Of a DNA stretch of 64,000 nucleotides, positions 36,960 through 48,300 are shown one piece after another. The DNA comes from Himantopus leucocephalus. Taxonomy: Eukaryota > Chordata > Aves > Charadriiformes > Recurvirostridae. Each line of letters starts with the position of its first letter. The first letter of the stretch is position 1. Where the stretch lies: positions 9,285,420 to 9,349,419 of the forward strand of contig RSEF01000019.1 of NCBI GenBank assembly GCA_003993805.1. Reading direction: 5' to 3'. Under the pieces are notes generated by a model. The model did not search any database. It worked only from the letters and a program-made list of their open reading frames with translations, and was not told the origin of the DNA. The translations under genes were made by a program, and so were the position numbers.

Positions 36960-37345
36960 ATCAGCGCTACGCGTTTATATAAGCAGACTCCAAAATCAGA
37001 ACATTGCCCTTACACTCCACTGTGATCTACCCTAAATACCTACAATATTTCTGGTAGTAAACAATCTCCAAGACTCATTTCTTAGAGCAGCAGCAGATGG
37101 TCAAGAGCATTTCCTGAAATTGAATATTATAATGAATTTAGGATCGAAAAAATTTACATAATAATCTGTTTTAGATTCTGATAGTGAAGAAATCTACACA
37201 GGAACTGCTTCTTTTCAGCTATTTGAATTAAAGTATAAATCTCCAAGTACTTTAATTATAAACAAACTCTTTGCTATTCCAGATCCGTGAAAGAAATTGA
37301 AAAATTAACTACCCAGTGAAGCTCAAGGCCACATGTCAGGCTTAA
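36960..37345. promoter_or_regulatory. Candidate enhancer with paired FOX/SOX sites
   Basis: GTAAACA (37057-37063) overlaps AACAAT (37060-37065). TTAATTA (37252-37258) runs into ATAAACA (37258-37264). AT-rich throughout, bounded sharply by GC-rich DNA at 37350. Confidence 0.4.
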
Positions 37346-38319
37346 TTCATCGGTGAGGTTACCTCTTGCGACCCGGCGGCTGGGCTCCCCCGCCAGCGGC
37401 TGGAGCGGGATGCTCGGGGGCCGTGCTCAGCCGGGGTCTCTCCTGTTGCGCCTGAGTTGACTTGAGATTTGGCTGATCCTGCCGAGTCCCCATCAAACTG
37501 CACGGCCAGCACGATCCCACAACGGTTTGGCTCAGACTGGAAACCTGCAGAGCTGCCCAGGGAAGGCAAAAGGTCTTGGACTGGGGCAGTGGTTATGGCC
37601 TTTGAGCTCTTGGCTGCAGGGGGTCCCCAGGTCTGCACCCACAGCNATGGGGATGGGGATGGGGATGGGGATGGGGATGGGGATGGGGATGGGGATGGGG
37701 ATGGGGATGGGGATGGGGATGGGGATGGGGATGGGGATGGGGATGGGGATGGGGATGGGGATGGGGATGGAGGTGGAGATGGGTGGGGTGAAAGGAGAGG
37801 GATGGGACGGCACAGTATTGCATGGCACAGCACAGGTGGGATGGGACAGATGGGGTGGGATGGGACAGAGGGAACGGGATGAGACAGGATGGGACAAGAC
37901 CATGCCGCCCTGGGGATTAGCCATGCCCAGATCCTGGTGAAGGAAGATCCTCCAGAACAGGCACAAAGCCCCAGTCGCACACAGTCGCTGGGAACGGGGT
38001 CCCACCATGCCTCCCCTTCGCACTCCTCACCCGCTCAGGATGCCGGCGGTGACACAGCGGCACAGACACCGCGGTGAGGCTGCAAAGCCCCTCTGGGGGT
38101 CATCTCCCCATGGTGGCACCCAGCACAACCCTGGCAAAACCAGCCCCGTGCAAAGCGCATCCCTGGGACGACCCGTGTCGGGACGTGACGGACCCACCAC
38201 GGGGGCCGCCCGCAGCCAGGGCTCCGGCAGAGACACCCCCATCCTCCCGCGGTTGCTGGACCACAGGAAAATTTCACTTCCCAGCCTTGTGCCGGGAGAT
38301 GCAGAGGGCCTTCCCTTTT
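37346..38319. other. GC-rich spacer around hexanucleotide repeat
   Basis: No gene. All long frames here come from the GGGGAT tract and its degraded continuation to about 37905. Confidence 0.7.
37647..37770 (+). repeat. (ATGGGG)n hexanucleotide repeat, about 20 copies
   Basis: Perfect ATGGGG units over 124 bp, starting right after a single N at 37646. GGAT/GGGACA-type degraded repeats continue to about 37905. Gives Asp-Gly, Met-Gly, His-Pro and Pro-Ile dipeptide frames that are not genes. The N suggests the true length is unresolved. Confidence 0.97.
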
Positions 38320-38960
38320 AGAAAAGCAAATATTTAGTCTAGATAAAAAACCCCAAGAGCGTTTTCCCCAGGTAATACTAGTAACTAAAATAATCACATT
38401 CACTTTGCTGGTTTAATTTTATATTTCCATTTCTACCTTATCTTTTTTCTGCAAGCATCATTAAACCACACCATAACAAAAATACATGAACTGTTATTCT
38501 TTCAAGAGAAGCCATAAACCACCTCAAAGCTTTTCAAGTTTATTCTTATCTCGTACATCTTCCTCTGGTTCTATTTTTTTTTTTCCTTCATGCATTTCAG
38601 AAAGGTAGTTTTCCCTAATGTTAAGAATAGTTGCATTGAAAATGAGATGCTGCCTGTGAAAAGCCCCTCTGGAGGATTAAGTAAGTAAAATATAGCCAGA
38701 AAATAAACTGGAACCTCATTAAAATAATTTTGCAAGAAGAAATCCTACTTTACAATAGGTTTTCAATATCACTTAGAAAATTCTTCGAGTCATATATATA
38801 TGTTCTTAATTCAGGACCTTCCATTAAAAAAGACATTACAGAGGGAACTGAAAGGCCATTTAGTACCCTTGTTTATATAAAAATGCATATTAGGCACAGA
38901 TGCAATCTCCAGCAAAAGACTTGTGATATAGTTTGAATAAGCTCCGCTTTGCTGAAAGGT
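38320..38960. promoter_or_regulatory. Candidate regulatory block
   Basis: 640 bp of AT-rich DNA with GGATTA (38674-38679, OTX/PITX-type), TTTAATTTTATATT and several TAAT cores. A T run lies near 38574-38583. Confidence 0.3.
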
Positions 38961-40523
38961 GCTAATGAGGGTTGGCAAAGCTGCGAAGGCGCCGCCAGAC
39001 ACCACCACCTCATTTATTCTGCCGGGTAACGCGAACCCTCGCGCATCGCTCTTGCATCCCCCTCACTTTTAACTATTCTCCCTCTTGCCGATTCCCCCGT
39101 GGCACCGCTGGGGAGCGAGGGGTTCACCCGGGCTCGGCTCGAGACGGTTTTATGGCACTGACTTGCTCCGTCCTCAGCAGACAGGGCCACGGCCAGCTTG
39201 GTCCAGGGTCGCAAAACCACCCAATCCCCCCCAGCTGCCGCGCACGGGATGGAGTTTGTGTGCCAGGAACGATCCCAAATGGAAAAGGGGTAACTCTCCC
39301 TGCTGTAACTCTATGTCACATAAATTTAATGTATGATACTATCCCATACCTTGATATAAGCGTGCACGAGGACGCTTGGCTGCAGCACTGGTGGGACAAA
39401 CTCCACCCTGCACCGCCTGCAGCATCGCTCCACCGTCCGCTCCTTCTTCTCACCCTGGGATCCCCACGCTCCCGACCCCACCTCCAGCTCCCCCCTGCCC
39501 CAGCCCCACGCCGGTACCCGACCGCCCGGCACCACGCAGGAATAGGGGACATTTCCCAAAGCACCGGCGCCTGAGCGAAGGGGAGGTGGCAGCGAGGGGT
39601 TGCTGCGGGGCCGGGGCCGCGCCGGTGTGCCCAGGCAAATCAGCATCCTGACCCTGGGAAGACTCGAAAGTACAACGGAAAGGCACATCTGCAGCAACAG
39701 CTTTCAAAATGGGAAAAAAGATGCCAGGGCAATGGAAAGAGGAGAGGACGGAAAGCATCGTTTTACTATTCATTGCCTCCTGCAGGAGAAGCAGGCAGCA
39801 ATTGCTCCCATAATTAATTAAACATTGGAACAGGGCTAATAATTTATATAGGCGTGGAGGTCCTCGGAGCCCTCAGCGACACTGGTCGCCCCGAGCTGCT
39901 CTGTGGGGCTGAGCGTGTCCCCTCCACGTGCTTTCCCGGGGGCAATTCGGTGCTCGGACAGTTCAGTAACACCTCCCCAGGAACCTGAACCCGCAGGGTC
40001 AGGCGGCGTCTTTATCCGCTGTACAAACCTTCCAAAGGCAGCTTTAAAAATGTTAGGAAAGGACATTTATACTCAGCCGCAGCCACCACAGCTCCCCTCC
40101 GCGCAGGTGGCCGTGAACCGGCAGAGTCAGGGGCGGATGGATCCGTGGGATGCGCAGGATGTGATGTTCAGATCTTCAGAGAAAAGAGCTGAGCTACCAC
40201 TTCCCAAGCGCAGGGGAAGCGCTGCTGAGTTCGCAGCTTCTAAAACAGGCCAGCGAAAAAAAAATTGGCAGGTTTAACTTTGCATCAATTCACAGCGTAT
40301 TGTTACAGTTTTTAAGTATATAAAACTATTGATCATAAGCAAGGCAATTACTTCTGCCCATATTTAAAGGCAAGCAGCAGGTGGTAAGGAGTCATCACTG
40401 AACCCACCCAGCCATTTCTCAGGAGGGCACAAATACCTCTGTGAGACGGAAAAACTCACGAGCAGAGGCTCCTCACACATGAGCCCACGCACGTCTGCAC
40501 GGCTGGAGGTCTCTAAACCAGAG

Positions 40524-40704
40524 TCATAGAATCACAGAATGGTTTGGGTTGGAAGGGACCNNNNNNNNNNNNNNNNNNNNNNNNNNNNNNNNNNNNNNNN
40601 NNNNNNNNNNNNNNNNNNNNNNNNNNNNNNNNNNNNNNNNNNNNNNNNNNNNNNNNNNNNAATCCCCTCCCTCACCCTGCTGGCCACGCTGCTGGGGATG
40701 CAGT
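40524..40704 (-). mobile_element. CR1 LINE fragment interrupted by assembly gap
   Basis: CATAGAATCACAGAATGGTT TGGGTTGGAAGGGACC precedes the gap. After it, CCCTCACCCTGCTGGCCACG CTGCTGGGGATGCAG resembles more internal CR1 sequence in the same (minus) orientation. Confidence 0.85.
40561..40660. other. Assembly gap, 100 N
   Basis: Exactly 100 N inside a CR1 element. Confidence 0.99.
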
Positions 40705-41119
40705 CATGGTTAAATCATGGAAATTGCCAAGATGGGAACAGTTTTGGACATCCTACTGAACAAGAGGCTAAAATACAGGTGACCTGCAGATGTACCCCCA
40801 GTGTACTGACAAATACCTTATCTCCAAAGGCTTCAAAAACCATCGTAAGTGTAATTACTGTTCCAAATCCCATTGAAAACACAACGAGAACGTGTTTAGC
40901 TACCTCCAAACCTCCGTCATTTTGAGTTGGGCCTCGAAATAGCTTTAATAATCCTGTGACTGGAGCCCAAGGGAGGTTAAAGCATCTTCCCTTGAAGGAA
41001 AATAACCCCTTAAGCTCCCAGTCAGAACCTCCCCCAGTCGTTAGGATGGTATCGGTGCAAAATCCGAGCCGTGCAGGCGTTACGCGTGGCACAGCCACTG
41101 CAGAAACGCCTCTGCGGTG

Positions 41120-41680
41120 ACCAAACCTGATCGTACATGATATTTGGGTAGCAAGTTTTGTAGAGAATAAATATCACACTTCAATTTCATGGTAACTTAG
41201 GAGGGTTTACTGGCAAATACCATGGCTTTTACATGGTTCTACCAATTACCGAGCAATTACATGTAACCTAGATCTGGAGGACATACAGTAGCGATATAAT
41301 GTATTCCTCTCTGCGTTAGGAAGAAAAAGGCAGTTAATAGAAAACGCTCTTCTTTTTTTTTTTTTTCAAATTATAAACCCCTCCACAATATTCGTGTGTG
41401 ACATTATTAAAACTCCACATCAATATCAAACCCAAAGCAAAGACTGCCATCCCATTAACACATCAGTTGTGGGATGATCAATAAAAATTTACTTTAAACT
41501 GCACCATATGTCGCTCCCCACAAAGTTTTATTATCCAGATTCATCAGTTTGTACCTCAACCCCCGTGCAATTAAATCCCATTTAGCAGCACTGACCTTCT
41601 GATTTGAACTTGTCATTCCTACAGCTGGTTTGGAGTTTAACAGCACTTTTAAATAATGAAAACAAAATGTCTGTGAATTA
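41120..41680. promoter_or_regulatory. Candidate enhancer with phased homeodomain half-sites
   Basis: Two CAATTA cores at 41243-41248 and 41254-41259, 11 bp start to start, about one helical turn. Surrounded by AT-rich, CpG-poor sequence with a T run at 41352-41366. Confidence 0.35.
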
Positions 41681-41819
41681 ACGGCAGGGTACGGGGAGCC
41701 CTCCGCCAGGAGAGCCCTCCCGCGCTGCTGCCGGCGGCACAGCTCCCGCGCCGAAACAGGGAGGGGGGGAAAAAAGGAAAAAAAAAAGAAAAAAAAAAAA
41801 AGAGAGTACCAGCACATTT

Positions 41820-41940
41820 TAACATGTTGTAGCATATTTGTAAACATCGTTAATCACGGATTAGCAGATGGTAATGTTAATTGCACCTGTGGAAGTAACA
41901 AGACCTCAAGGTTGATTACATTTACAAACTGGGATCGGGG
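41820..41940. promoter_or_regulatory. Candidate enhancer: dense FOX/OTX/E-box cluster
   Basis: Within 51 bp: TGTAAACA (41839-41846, forkhead), TTAATC (41850-41855), GGATTA (41858-41863, OTX/Goosecoid type), CAGATG (41865-41870, E-box), GTTAATTG, and CACCTG (41884-41889, E-box). The densest motif cluster I found. Confidence 0.45.
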
Positions 41941-42249
41941 CTGCGGCGCGGTGGAGGATTCCCCAGCGCCGGGGAGGAAGGTGTCCCAGCCGTGCAGCAC
42001 CCCTTCAGCCGCGGTACCACCTCCAGCTTTGCAAAGGCAAAGAAGGTGCTCTCTGTCCCAAAGCCCTCCCAGCCCTCACTGGGACCCAGTGATGGATTTG
42101 ATGGAACGGGATTTTTTCCGGTCGTGTTGATAATCTGTGCACAAAAGCGAGATTTGGGGCATGAGCCGAGGTTCTCTCGCAGCCAGTTCTCCCTGGAGCT
42201 GGTTTTTGAGGGATGAAACGATTTGTGTTCGCCCTCATCTGAGGATAGA

Positions 42250-42730
42250 AAGGCCAAGGCGTGGAGCGCATCTTCTGAACCAAGGAGGACAAATATTTTG
42301 CCACTGTGCTTAGAGACACTTTGATTATTGAGAAATCATTTTGGAAGGGCAATTACTAAATTTTAAAATCAATTTGGTAAATATGCCTCTGAAAGGAATC
42401 CATGACAAGCAGCAGGGAGGGAAGAACTGACTTTCAGATTGCACACACACACTTTATTCATATCTAAATATCAAAGAGTCTGTATGTACAAACAGAAGTA
42501 ATCAGGAAGCATGTTTTGATCTTGCTGATGTACACAAAAAATGACAATTAATGTCCTCCTTTATGATATAAAGCCGGGAGTTTTTTACAGTTACATTACA
42601 GGGACGATTATAGTCAAGCTTAAGGCTAAAAATAATGAAAGACTATAAAAACTACATTTTAACATTTAAAAATACCCAGGAAATTAACTGGAGAAGCAGG
42701 CAATGATCCAATTAATGGATCGCATTTATT
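42250..42730. promoter_or_regulatory. Candidate regulatory block
   Basis: AT-rich, with CTTTGATTATTGAG, GGCAATTACTAAATT and AAATCAATTTGG in one 80-bp stretch (42318-42378). Confidence 0.3.
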
Positions 42731-44139
42731 AGATCGGGGGCAAATCGCACAGCCCAAAGCTCCACCTCCAAAGGTGCGAGTGCGCAGCGGTCCCTGTGCT
42801 CCTCACGGGTCTCAGCCCAGAGCAGGATGGAGCTGGGGCAGAAGGGGAAAGCATCGGCCACAGAAGATACATCCAAAAGTGGCGCCAGGGGGGCATCCCA
42901 GCAAAAAAAAGCAGGGCCAAAATTTACCACGGAGGGAAACGGGCTAAATGCAGACAGCAGAGCTGTCCGGAGCAGGATTTACTGCCCTCACAAAAGCTCG
43001 TATTGCAGTTCTCAAGCAAAAAGTCTGAGCTGCAGCTGTAGTTACGCACTCAAAATTCCTGCCTCTTAAATTTCAAGCCTCACGCAACTCCCAGTAAGCC
43101 TTCTCTGACACTCCAGTGCCAAATCAAGGTGCTGCATGGATACAGTGGCGGCACAGGGAAACTCACAGGGGCGCTGCGATGGCTGCTGGACTGATGGGAA
43201 AGCGACGGCGGGAACTTTGATCGACCCCACTCACCCCGTGGGCAGAGCCGCTGCGGGCACTGACGTTTCAAAGCTTTTTGAGAGCCTTCCAGAAATAAAG
43301 CAGCTTCTCCATCGTTACTTACCTGCCTCCTCCTTAGAGAGGGTGAGCCAGCGTGGCCAAGCACAGTCTGAAAGCGCCCAGCTTTCCCAGACACACACAC
43401 CCCCAGTGAAGTGCCTCATCTTATTAAATACTGCTAAAATAAACAAAAAAGGAGAAACTGCAGTTCCTATGAAATCGGAAAAATAAATATACTAACTTAT
43501 AGGTCAAGAATAAAAGAAACGGCTTTATCCTCATCCCTGCTGCTCAAAAGGAAGGATTCAGTTAGCCCCAAGCGCTGAATCTTTCCTCTGAAAAATGAGC
43601 AAATCTGAGCCACGGGCACCCTCTGCTGGGGCACCCACGGCTGCGGGAGCAGCGCCGGCGGTGGGGGGCTGGCCTGCAGCCTCCCTGGCCACCAACCTTT
43701 TTATTTCAGCATAAAAAAAAACCAAAACAAACAAACAAACAAAAAAAAACCCAGACACATTCAGCCCATAAAATGCAAGAGCTGTCGTCGCCCCAGCAAT
43801 GCACCAGTTCACCGTTATTCGGACTCGGGCAGCGAAGTCCCGGCTACACGACAGCCGTTGGTTTGGAGGGATTTGGATTTTGTCCTTTTCCACCGGAGAG
43901 GGCGAAGGGGCAGTCACAGCTCAGGATATGTGCCACCGCACCAGGCACCCTCTCCATCACAGCCACAGAAGGGAGTACCCGACACCTTTGAAGAGCTCCA
44001 CGTCCTGTCCTGCCCCCCATCCCGGGCACCTGGGGTGTCCCCAGCCCCGCAGCCACCCACCGACGCAGCACCCACCGGCCACTTCGGTCCCTCGAAGGGA
44101 CACATCTGAAAAACCTCCACATCCACAGACTGGTTTACA
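42731..44139. other. Spacer
   Basis: No gene recognised. A CAAA-type A-rich tract lies at 43712-43749. Thr/Pro/Ser-rich frames around 43.8-44.1 kb have no domain. Confidence 0.55.
43712..43749 (+). repeat. (CAAA)n-like A-rich tract
   Basis: A run, then CCAAAACAAACAAACAAACA, then A run. Confidence 0.85.
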
Positions 44140-44400
44140 GACTTCATTTAGCTCAAAGGAAAGTCCTAATTAGTCACTCTGAGTGATTTACTTGTTCATT
44201 TGGAAGGGGGGGGAGGGAGGAGACTAAGCTGAATTGTTTGAAATTATCCCTAAAGGGCACTGTAAATTAAGTGTTAATGAGGAATCCTATGCATAGGGCC
44301 ACAGTAGCTAAATAAAATAATTAAGGTGCTAAGTGATAACATTCATTTGGTTCTCAATAATTTAGCCAGCCTGGTTTTCAGCCAGGGTATTTGCAAATGA
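44140..44400. promoter_or_regulatory. Candidate enhancer with three palindromes
   Basis: CTAATTAG (44166-44173), TCACTC-T-GAGTGA (44174-44186) directly after it, and the perfect 12-bp palindrome CCTATGCATAGG (44286-44297). AT-rich to 44345. It lies about 230 bp beyond the MRM1 polyadenylation signal. Confidence 0.4.
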
Positions 44401-44630
44401 AGCCACCCTCACCCCCGCCCATGCCATCAGCGGGGACGGTGGTGCTGGGGCAGCTCAGCATCCACTAGGATCAGGCCCACCACAGACAGGAAACTTCCCT
44501 GGAAGAAAAAAACAAGCTCCGGATTCCCCTTCCCACCTGAAGGAAGTGCTCCGTTCCACTAATCACACTCTGGATTTATATGTGACACAAAAAGGATTGA
44601 CTCAAGTCTACAACCAATCTTCACAGAGGC

Positions 44631-44636
44631 TTTATT
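44631..44636 (-). terminator. MRM1: MRM1 polyadenylation signal
   Basis: TTTATT on the plus strand is AATAAA in gene sense, and it is the first canonical signal after the MRM1 stop (about 660 nt 3'UTR). It is followed by GCCTCTGTGAAG and a GT-rich stretch (TTGGTTG). Cleavage would fall near 44610-44620. Placement is by motif only. Confidence 0.6.
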
Positions 44637-45295
44637 TCGATGGGGTGGGTTTTTCCCCGTACAGCTGTTTTCTAACCGCTCGCGTCCATCCTTTGGCAGG
44701 GCTGCAGACCTGGTTTACAACCAAATACAACACAAGTGTGTTTTCAGACATGCAAGCAGCAGCATGTAACAAAGAAACCGCCTCGGCATGAAGAAATTGC
44801 TACCGAGTACCCGAATCGTACCTCGTTCTGACCCACACCCCCTTGGCTGCTAAGGGGGCGGTGGGCGTGGGCACAGGGTGGCCTCGGGGCACGGCTGCTC
44901 TCAGCAGAACACCAGCCGAACACCACAACACCAGCAATGTACAAAGTCCCCTGTGCAACATGCACAAGGCTCGGAGCCATCACCTGACATTTTACTGCAA
45001 AAACCGAAGGATTTGGCTGTCTGCTTTTAAAACCTAGCTTTGTCTCCCTTCCTTACAGCCGCTCCTCCACGGTGCCGGTGGGAGGTGTTACCGAGTACAT
45101 GCAAGTGTCCGACTTCAGCATTAAGCCAGGGTTCTGGTGGTATTGTGTGTCAGCCAAGATGCAGCTCAGGTCACTGGGGGTGTCCCTGTAACTTACAGTG
45201 ACGCTGAAGACCCCGGAATGAGCACTTCCATATCCACAGCAGCAGAGCACAGCCATGAAACGCCGAGCAGCTTCCCCCACCAAATAAAAAAAAAT

Positions 45296-45345
45296 TCAGC
45301 CACCGTGCCTCAGCTTTTGGCTGCAGATGGAGTGCAGGAGAATAC
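45296..45345 (-). CDS. MRM1: MRM1 terminal coding exon 5
   Basis: 50 nt completing Gly387 and encoding [15 protein letters not shown] then TGA (45298-45296). The acceptor is TTTCCTACAG ending at 45346. ILLHSICSQ is the conserved end of motif 3. The C-terminal tail is short, ending 9 residues after HSIC. Confidence 0.93.
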
Positions 45346-48300
45346 CTGTAGGAAAGTAAAAATAAATTTAAAAAAAAATAAATTTTTTTTAAACCACAAG
45401 AAAATTGTTCTGCAGGCCTGGATGTTTCTTTGATTTTTAAATACAGAAATTTGGACTATGATGCCTTTGTGCATCAGAACCGTTTTTACCAGTGGCAACA
45501 GAGACGTTCAGTGACTCGATCCCGGGGTGAAGCGCCCTGCCAGGGGGTATGGCCAGCATCCGATGGCACAAGAGCTGCGTCTCCAGGGAAAGTCCGTCAC
45601 CTTCACTACCTGCAGAACAAAGACACTGCTCAGGTCAGCTCTCAGCCACTGCCACGTCCCTTTTTCCCCTCCCGAGTACAGTTCTTGCTAATGCTCTGTC
45701 GCAACTACACCCTGCCTCTAAGCTCACCAGCAACCTCACCAGCTCCCATGCAGCAACAGCCACCAGAGGTGAGACGGGCACCTTACCTGCCTTCCCTTCC
45801 TGGCCCACAGCAGCCTCCCGGGATCTGTTCTCCAGTATCTGAAGTGGTTTTGAGGAATACCTGTGCAACACGCCTGCGTGCACGGCGTAAAGCGCAAAGC
45901 CTTGTAGCCTGAGTGCAGAGATGCCCTACGCAAGCAGCCACCGCGCCAGCGGGCGCCTGCCCACGTACGCGGGCTGCTGCCAGAGGGACACGGCAGACGA
46001 GAGGCCGCAGGCCTGATCTGGTCCAGCAAATCCCACATCCCTATCGATAGTGACGGGTTCAGCCTTTTCAGCACACAGTACCACCAGCTGGGTGCAACTT
46101 GTGAATGCAGACAGTTTAACCAGAGGCTTCAATTGATTAGTTGTTAAACCATCCAACAGCCCTGATATGTTTGGGCTGATACACTGGTGAAACAGAGTTG
46201 AAATCTATCCCAGGTCATTAGTAGTTGTTTGACTCACACTGTCACAAAGGGAAATGGAAAGGGAGAGGCTTTAAACAATCCTACGCGCAGACAAGTGAAA
46301 ATGCAGAAGACCACAGACCTCCCAGCCCGCTCAGCTCCCCAAAGAATTCTTCCACGTTCATTATTTAGAGCTACAAAGACAGCTACACGACTGCAAGAAT
46401 ACCCAGCTCATTTCTAAAATGTGCTCACCCTCTGACAAAACAAGCTCAGCATGCTGCAATCAAAACGTTCCCCTCCGACAGCCATACCCCGACCTGGGCT
46501 GAACCACAGACTCGTCCTGGGACGGCACTGCCGGGGCACACGCTGCCCACCCCGGGCTTCTGCGCCTCTGCCTGCCTGACCAGTGCTGTCACCAAGGCCT
46601 TGCTCAAGCTCACCTAAATTTAGGCACCTACCTGAAGTTTTAACAGCTTTAGGATGCTTTAGGCACTGTCTATGCCACTGGAGACTCACTCCTGCACAAG
46701 GTAAATGAGCTCTTTGCTGGGCTGAGTTGCCACAAAATTCTTCCCCTGTTGTCCATTTACAGCACCTCCCCAGCAGGTCCCGTCCCCCGTCCCTGTGTAT
46801 TGATCTGTGCGACACCGCTCCATCTGCACGGGGTAGGCTGGAAGCTGAGGCCCAGTCTCATGTTTTGTTGGCCTGATCTAACTGGGAAGATGCATTTTGT
46901 GCAAGCAAAAGAATGCTTTGGGTAACACGCCTTGCATCACCTTCCCACATGAAATAAGACACACTGGCTAAAGCATCCTTTGGCTGGGGTAAGTGAACCT
47001 TCAGAAAACGAAAATCTCATTCTAACCATTATTTTCTTCCTTCCTTCCTTAAGCCAGAAGTGCAGACAAGACCTGGGTGAGTTATCCAAAGTCACAAGGA
47101 AGCCTGGGCAACACAAGGCATCAGAGCCAGGACTCCCACGGCCCGCCCTGCCTCTTCATCACTGGACCGTGACTCTCTAGGGATGCTTCAAGAAAAAAAA
47201 AAAATATTATCCTACTTTTCCCTGATTCAACACAGAAAAGTTCTACAACTTACAGCCATATGTGTCTCTTGAGCCTCTCAAGGCACACTCTCGTGGGACT
47301 CTCCAACTGGGACAGCAGCTATTGCCAGAGGTACGACGGCTCCTGGAGCAATCCTCTCCTCTCCCTGATAAGGGTCTTACGATTCCTAATAAAGGCAGCA
47401 ATTTTGCTTTCAGCTTTTACAAAGCTTTTTATGGCTCTGGCTGCTTAAAATAATTAGGAACCATAAATTCAGGGCAAAAAGACTTGCACAGAGTGTGACA
47501 CGAGGGAGGGAGTATTGACTGAGTCAGAATAAATCCTAGTTTATACTGGTGAACAAAACACTTCCCACTTCACATCTTTGACTTCCATCTCTTAGCTTTC
47601 TTCCCCTCGCTGACAGGCCTCAAAGACCAGAATTAGGGCTTGGCTGAAATGATTAAACAGGTTTCCTGCCCGTTTTACAATTAACACCACCGTAACAACT
47701 GCAGTTTCCAGTGAAGGAAGTTCAAATTCAGGCAGGAGGAGCCGTGCTGGCAGTTCAGAGAAATATGCAAAATGAGCATCTCAGTAAAACCAGCAATTCC
47801 ACAAAACCCCAAGCTAAAGACTGAGTGTCTAAGAAGAACAAATTACCCAGAAACTCTTCTTGTTCAGACATCTAAGCGCTCCCAATCTGTTCCTGTTCGC
47901 ACAAGGCTCCCAGTCCTCTGGGCAGCCAGCCTGCCTGTCACCTTCGGCAATGACTCCAGTGCAGACAACATTAAGCTGGACTGTCCAAATCACTCTCTGC
48001 CAAGCCAGCGAGGGTGCCAGGAGGGTGAATTCAAGTCTGCAAATGCTTAACTTACAAGACAATCTGTGCAACGCTAGGAAGCTCGCTACCATGCTAAATT
48101 ATCTCTGCTGCTCTCTGTTTGCAGCTGCAGGTACGCTACATATTCAGATCTAGGACGTTTCTTCAAACAACCTCAGCATCAGACGACTGTAATGTTCAAT
48201 TTTCTTTTCAGCGAAGAGTTAGTGCTCAGCAGAGAGTTGAAATCATTACTGCAGCAAGGTCCGGGAGCTCTCCTCATGCATCTACCAATCAGCCTCCAAT

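Larger units (their letters stand above)
38961..41119. other. Spacer with CR1 and gap
   Basis: GC-rich at 39000-39830. CR1 fragment at 40524-40704 across the gap. An AT-richer patch lies at 40270-40410. No gene. Confidence 0.55.

Noticed and set aside
37342..38023. Asp-Gly, Met-Gly, His-Pro and Pro-Ile repeat proteins
   Set aside because: All arise from translating the ATGGGG tract in different frames.
43201..43290. Minus-strand AACGTCAGTGCCCGCAGC, similar to codons of SLNVSVAAG
   Set aside because: Frame gives NVSARSGS, with no flanking similarity or splice sites.
47829..48092. Minus-strand [12 protein letters not shown], which looked like SpoU motif 3
   Set aside because: No splice donor follows, the upstream residues do not match, and the true motif 3 exon is at 45490-45609 with correct phases.
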